A DNA stretch of 16,520 bases, from NCBI GenBank assembly GCA_002299785.1, contig DBNL01000174.1, positions 7,592 to 24,111 of the forward strand, written 5' to 3'. Source of the stretch: Verrucomicrobia bacterium UBA673 (lineage in GTDB: Bacteria > Verrucomicrobiota > Verrucomicrobiia > Limisphaerales > UBA1096). Positions 13,776 to 16,520 of this stretch are shown here, in pieces. Position 1 is the stretch's first letter, and the number at the start of each line of letters is the position of its first letter. Below the pieces are notes generated by a model that saw only the letters and a list, made by a program, of their open reading frames with translations, was not told where the DNA came from and searched no databases. The translations under genes were made by a program, and so were the position numbers.

Positions 13776-14564
13776 TTAAAGTTTCCGGACGTTGAAGCCA
13801 CCGTCCACGTTGAACACTTCACCGGTGGTGAACGGAAAATAATCGTGCGCCAATGCCACGACCGCCTTGCCGACATCGCTTGGCTCGCCCCAGCGGCGGA
13901 TCGGCGTCAGCCCGTCGGCGATGAGCTTATCGTATTTTTCCCGCACCGGCGCGGTCATGTCGGAGGCAATCACGCCGGGGCAAACCTCGTAAACGTTGAT
14001 GCCGTGATCGGCCAAGCGCGCGGCGAAGAGCTTGGTCACCATCCCAAGGCCGGCCTTGGCCACACAGTAGTCGCCGCGATTTGTTGAAACGGCGTGAGCG
14101 CTGATGGAAGAGATGTTGATGATTTTTGGTCGGCGCTCGGCATCGAATTCGGTCTGCTCGACCATCCAACGGGCGGCGAGTTGGCTGAGAAAAAACGGTC
14201 CCTTCAAATTGACAGCCATGAGGGCATCCCAGTTTTCTTCGGTGGCGTCGAGCAAGTCGGCGCGGCCGATCGAGGTGATGCCAGCGTTATTCACGAGCAG
14301 ATCGAGCCGGCCAAACGACTCGCGCGTGAACCCGGTCAACCGCTCGCGATCCGGCGCTTGCCCAACGTCAGCCTGGCACACCTCGGCGCGGATTGTATGA
14401 CCGGCGGTGGCAGCCCGCTCGGTGCAGAGCTTGGCAGCCTCCGCAGCGGCAGCTTGGTTTCCGGCGTAGTTGATCACCAGGTCGAACCCCTCCGCAGCCA
14501 ACTCAAGCGCGATGCCACGGCCAATCCCGCGAGACGCACCCGTGATGAGAGCCACTTGATTCAT
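13776..14564 (-). CDS. Short-chain dehydrogenase/reductase (classical SDR)
   Basis: NAD(P)-dependent Rossmann-fold oxidoreductase of the 3-oxoacyl-ACP reductase-like type. In 262 residues it shows the cofactor motif TGASRGIG (8-15), NNAG (92-95), the catalytic Ser153 in INISSIS, Tyr166 and Lys170 in YCVAK, and the C-terminal TGEVFNVDGGF. The start is placed at the ATG at 14564 (MNQVALITG); a frame opening 13 codons earlier adds hydrophobic residues without family support. First gene of a tightly spaced unit with GH88, OYE and methyltransferase genes, so it more likely oxidises or reduces a sugar-derived or related metabolite than serving fatty-acid synthesis. That role is inferred from context. 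Confidence 0.9.
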   Translation of the reverse strand: MNQVALITGASRGIGRGIALELAAEGFDLVINYAGNQAAAAEAAKLCTERAATAGHTIRAEVCQADVGQAPDRERLTGFTRESFGRLDLLVNNAGITSIGRADLLDATEENWDALMAVNLKGPFFLSQLAARWMVEQTEFDAERRPKIINISSISAHAVSTNRGDYCVAKAGLGMVTKLFAARLADHGINVYEVCPGVIASDMTAPVREKYDKLIADGLTPIRRWGEPSDVGKAVVALAHDYFPFTTGEVFNVDGGFNVRKL

Positions 14565-14614
14565 GCGCGGTAGAGCGTAAAGAACAACCCGCACGATGAA
14601 CATTCAAAAACCCC

Positions 14615-14626
14615 GCTTGTCCAAGC
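14615..14626. other. Palindrome-like hairpin in the holA-SDR spacer
   Basis: GCTTGTCCAAGC has complementary 5-base arms around a 2-base centre and belongs to the CTTGNNCAAG set. On the minus strand it is followed by GGGG and then five T, so it may end transcription of holA before the SDR unit. A second hairpin, CCACT-GCGA-AGTGG at 14646-14659, lies almost against the holA stop. Stems are short; termination is only possible, not shown. Confidence 0.35.
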
Positions 14627-14664
14627 CCCGAGAGCCTCACAACCGACCACTGCGAAGTGGCGGG

Positions 14665-15789
14665 TCATGCCGCCTTACTGACGATTTGTACGAGCGCCTG
14701 TTGCAGCAGCAGTGTGTCGTCTGTGCTCGACGAGACCAACTGCCTGTTGCAAGTCAGCAGTATGTCCATCGATCGGGTTAGTTCCTCCTCCGAGTAGCGC
14801 CGCGCGTGGCCAAGCGCATTGAAGAGCATGTACGGGTGCATCGCTTTGGGGTTGAATTTCCGATCGCCCGGCAGCCGTTCGTCCGGGATAGCTTCGAGTT
14901 GTGACTTGAATTGCGGATAGCCACAACCGGCGGAAATCCATTTCAGCCTCAACATCTCCTTGAGGAAAATCATCGTTCGCACCTTTGAGATCAAGCCGTA
15001 GAGCAGCGCAATCGGCGATTTTTTGGTGTCGAGTTTCACGACCCACAATTCCTCGTCAAGCACACGCAGGAGCTTGGGCAAATTCCGCTCGCCCAGCGCG
15101 TCGGCCAGCGCGAACGCCTGTGCCTGCTTAGTGCGGGTTGCGATCTCTTGCACATCCTGCCGCGTGACCTCGTCGCGTCCGCCCAAGTATGCCGCAAGTT
15201 TGTCAGCTTCGGTGTGTAGTTGTTGCAGGTTTGAGCCTGCCAGCAGGATCAACTCGTCGGCAACGTGCGATGTGATTTTTTTGCCCAGTTCGGCCAGGCG
15301 CTGCCGCACGACCAACGCCGCCTTGCTGCCACGTTCCTTGTCGGCAACGGACAGATCCTCGACAGAGGCGATCTTCTTTGCCGACTTGAAAAACGCCTTG
15401 CGCTTATCGACCTTGCCAGAGCTGATCAGCACTTGTACCCCCTGCCAGTCAAACGTCTCCCAGACCTTGGCCAAGCCGTTAAGCCGATCGGTCACCTCAC
15501 GGCTTGAGGCTGTTCGCTCGTCGCCAAGAAAGTTGGCCGCGCGCAGCCACACCACCTTGGCTCCGCCAAAAAAAGGTAGCGTCTGCACAGCCTCGTTGAG
15601 CTTGGCCAACACCTGCAGCGCCTCAGTGGCGTTGCGCACCGTGCCGTTGACAATCTCGTGGTCTTCCCCTCCGGCGCTGGTACACCAGCCCTCGAAAATC
15701 TGACTGGCGCGCTCACGCACAAGAAAATCCTCGTCGCCAAAAATGAGGCAGAGCGGCTCGGCGGGAAGCTGGGGGTTAGTGGCCGGCAT
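14665..15789 (-). CDS. holA: DNA polymerase III subunit delta
   Basis: Clamp-loader delta subunit, which opens the beta sliding clamp. In 374 residues it has the HolA N-terminal pattern EPLCLIFGDEDFLVRERA (11-28), a middle region with the VQVLISSGKVDKRKAFFK segment, and the C-terminal collar-type helices with ISKVRTMIFLKEMLRL. The degenerate nucleotide-binding fold without a working P-loop is normal for delta. ATG at 15789 is preferred; an in-frame TTG at 15804 overlaps the preceding stop and would add five residues. It lies 11 bp downstream of the BFN-domain gene. Confidence 0.9.
   Translation of the reverse strand: MPATNPQLPAEPLCLIFGDEDFLVRERASQIFEGWCTSAGGEDHEIVNGTVRNATEALQVLAKLNEAVQTLPFFGGAKVVWLRAANFLGDERTASSREVTDRLNGLAKVWETFDWQGVQVLISSGKVDKRKAFFKSAKKIASVEDLSVADKERGSKAALVVRQRLAELGKKITSHVADELILLAGSNLQQLHTEADKLAAYLGGRDEVTRQDVQEIATRTKQAQAFALADALGERNLPKLLRVLDEELWVVKLDTKKSPIALLYGLISKVRTMIFLKEMLRLKWISAGCGYPQFKSQLEAIPDERLPGDRKFNPKAMHPYMLFNALGHARRYSEEELTRSMDILLTCNRQLVSSSTDDTLLLQQALVQIVSKAA
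15466..15475. repeat. Iterated palindrome, copy 8 (in holA)
   Basis: Exact copy, coding strand Leu-Ala-Lys within NGLAKVW. A nine-of-ten copy, CTTGGCCAAC, lies in the same gene at 15601-15610. Confidence 0.7.
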
Positions 15790-15800
15790 GCCAATAAAAA

Positions 15801-16259
15801 TCAACTCTGCTCTTCGTCGCCGCCGGCGGCCTGAATCTGCGTGAGCACCTCGGTCATGTCCTCCACCTCGTCGAACAAATCCGCCACCACGTACACCGGC
15901 GACTTATAGTGGGCGGCCAACGCCAGGCAATCGCTTGGTCGGGCATCGACCTCCACGAGCTTGCGACCAAGTTCGTTTTCCTGTTCGAGAATCAAGCGGG
16001 CGAAGTAAGTCGAGTTTTTCAACTCCGTGATGACGACCCGTAGCAGCTTGATGCCGAACCCATCCAGCAAGTGCCCGATCAGGTCGTGGGTCAGCGGCCG
16101 CTCCTTCGGGGTGTCATTCAGAAACATGCCGATCACGGCTCCCATGTTGTGCTCCACCTGAATGACGAACACCTTTTCCTCGTTCCCGATGAATACAGCG
16201 CAGCCACTGTTCGCGGGGAGAATACCCCGCACTTCGACCGATACTGCGTCCTGACTCAT
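15801..16259 (-). CDS. BFN-domain protein (DUF151, bifunctional nuclease family)
   Basis: Member of the BFN/DUF151 family; some plant members are reported as DNase/RNase, while the bacterial role is poorly known. In 152 residues it begins with a short beta-rich stretch, continues with NEEKVFVIQVEHNMGAVIG (26-44) and RPLTHDLIGHLLDGFGIKLLRVVI (54-77), and carries the family hallmark DARPSDCLALAAHYKSPVYV (105-124). The end is acidic. ATG at 16259 is chosen over an in-frame TTG at 16283 because it gives the usual N-terminus. It is adjacent to holA and 56 bp downstream of tcdA on the same strand, so it is probably cotranscribed with holA. Confidence 0.9.
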   Translation of the reverse strand: MSQDAVSVEVRGILPANSGCAVFIGNEEKVFVIQVEHNMGAVIGMFLNDTPKERPLTHDLIGHLLDGFGIKLLRVVITELKNSTYFARLILEQENELGRKLVEVDARPSDCLALAAHYKSPVYVVADLFDEVEDMTEVLTQIQAAGGDEEQS

Positions 16260-16315
16260 CGCCACAACGGTAGCACCAACCAAGCCGAAAACAAGCCCGG
16301 CTCACGCGGTAAAAA

Positions 16316-16520
16316 TCACACCGAACACTCACCGGCCAAACGCCGAACCACCTCTCCCGCAGCAGCAAAACCGAATGCCCCGGTCACGAATGTCGCCGCG
16401 CCAAAGCCCCACTCACAATTGAGCTTGAGCGACGATGACGACTCCCCCGCTTCACTGCGACTGGCGCACACCGTGCCATCTGTCTTCGGATAAACCGGCG
16501 GTTCCGGCGAGAAAACACAC
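16316..16520 (-). CDS. tcdA: tRNA threonylcarbamoyladenosine dehydratase TcdA, C-terminal end only
   Basis: E1-like (ThiF-fold) enzyme that cyclises the t6A37 base of tRNA to ct6A. Only the last 67 residues are in the window, reading VFSPEPPVYP near the edge, then DGTVCASR and the closing segment NCEWGFGAATFVTGAFGFAAA before a stop at 16316. That segment resembles my recollection of the E. coli TcdA C-terminus (CAAGFGAATMVTATFGFVA), including the GFGAAT and TFGF-like pattern. The gene is truncated only by the window edge. Other ThiF-family members are less likely because they lack this C-terminal helix signature. Confidence 0.85.
   Translation of the reverse strand, partial: CVFSPEPPVYPKTDGTVCASRSEAGESSSSLKLNCEWGFGAATFVTGAFGFAAAGEVVRRLAGECSV

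Noticed and set aside
15023..15703. 226-codon plus-strand frame opposite holA
   Set aside because: Serine/threonine-rich antisense shadow without motifs.
1..16520. Mobile elements, CRISPR arrays, tRNA or rRNA genes
   Set aside because: No transposase or integrase motifs, no regularly spaced direct repeats, and no cloverleaf or rRNA-like sequence were seen in the gaps.

Overview
The window reads as a chromosomal core-genome segment of a GC-rich bacterium, probably from the Verrucomicrobiota or a related PVC lineage. That placement is an inference. It rests on the translation-gene order (nusA, infB, rbfA, DHH phosphoesterase, truB, ribF), on the style of the IF-2 and NusA proteins, on the almost complete lack of Shine-Dalgarno motifs, and on the neighbouring GH88 and flavin-oxidoreductase genes. 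I see no tRNA, rRNA, CRISPR array, insertion sequence or integrase.

Layout. The 5' half of dnaK (minus) runs off the left edge, preceded by an AT-rich regulatory gap and a gene for a four-helix membrane protein (minus). A divergent 270-bp gap with a terminator-like hairpin leads into a plus-strand translation operon: nusA, infB, rbfA, an NrnA-like DHH phosphoesterase, truB, ribF and a MoxR AAA+ ATPase. Several of these genes overlap by a few bases, so translation is probably coupled. The 302-bp gap after moxR has no intact gene but holds two open stretches with coding-like codon use, possibly a decayed gene. On the minus strand, a compact four-gene unit is transcribed in the order SDR dehydrogenase, GH88-type glycosidase, OYE-family flavin oxidoreductase, EgtD-like methyltransferase. 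Upstream of it lie holA (DNA polymerase III delta), a BFN-domain nuclease-family protein, and the C-terminal end of tcdA at the right edge, all on the minus strand.

How the genes work together. The plus operon joins transcription elongation and antitermination (NusA), translation initiation (IF-2), 30S maturation (RbfA), nano-RNA/pAp turnover (NrnA), tRNA pseudouridine-55 (TruB) and flavin cofactor synthesis (RibF), with a chaperone-like MoxR at the end. The minus four-gene unit combines a glycosidase for unsaturated uronides with two oxidoreductases and a small-molecule methyltransferase. No pathway I know uses this exact set, so it is the best candidate for an undescribed function.

The strongest non-gene signal is a perfect 10-bp palindrome, CTTGGCCAAG, present eight times in 16.5 kb where about 0.02 would be expected by base composition. 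Further copies are altered only at the centre (CTTGNNCAAG) or by one base. It occurs in genes of unrelated function and in spacers, resembling the highly iterated palindromes of cyanobacteria.
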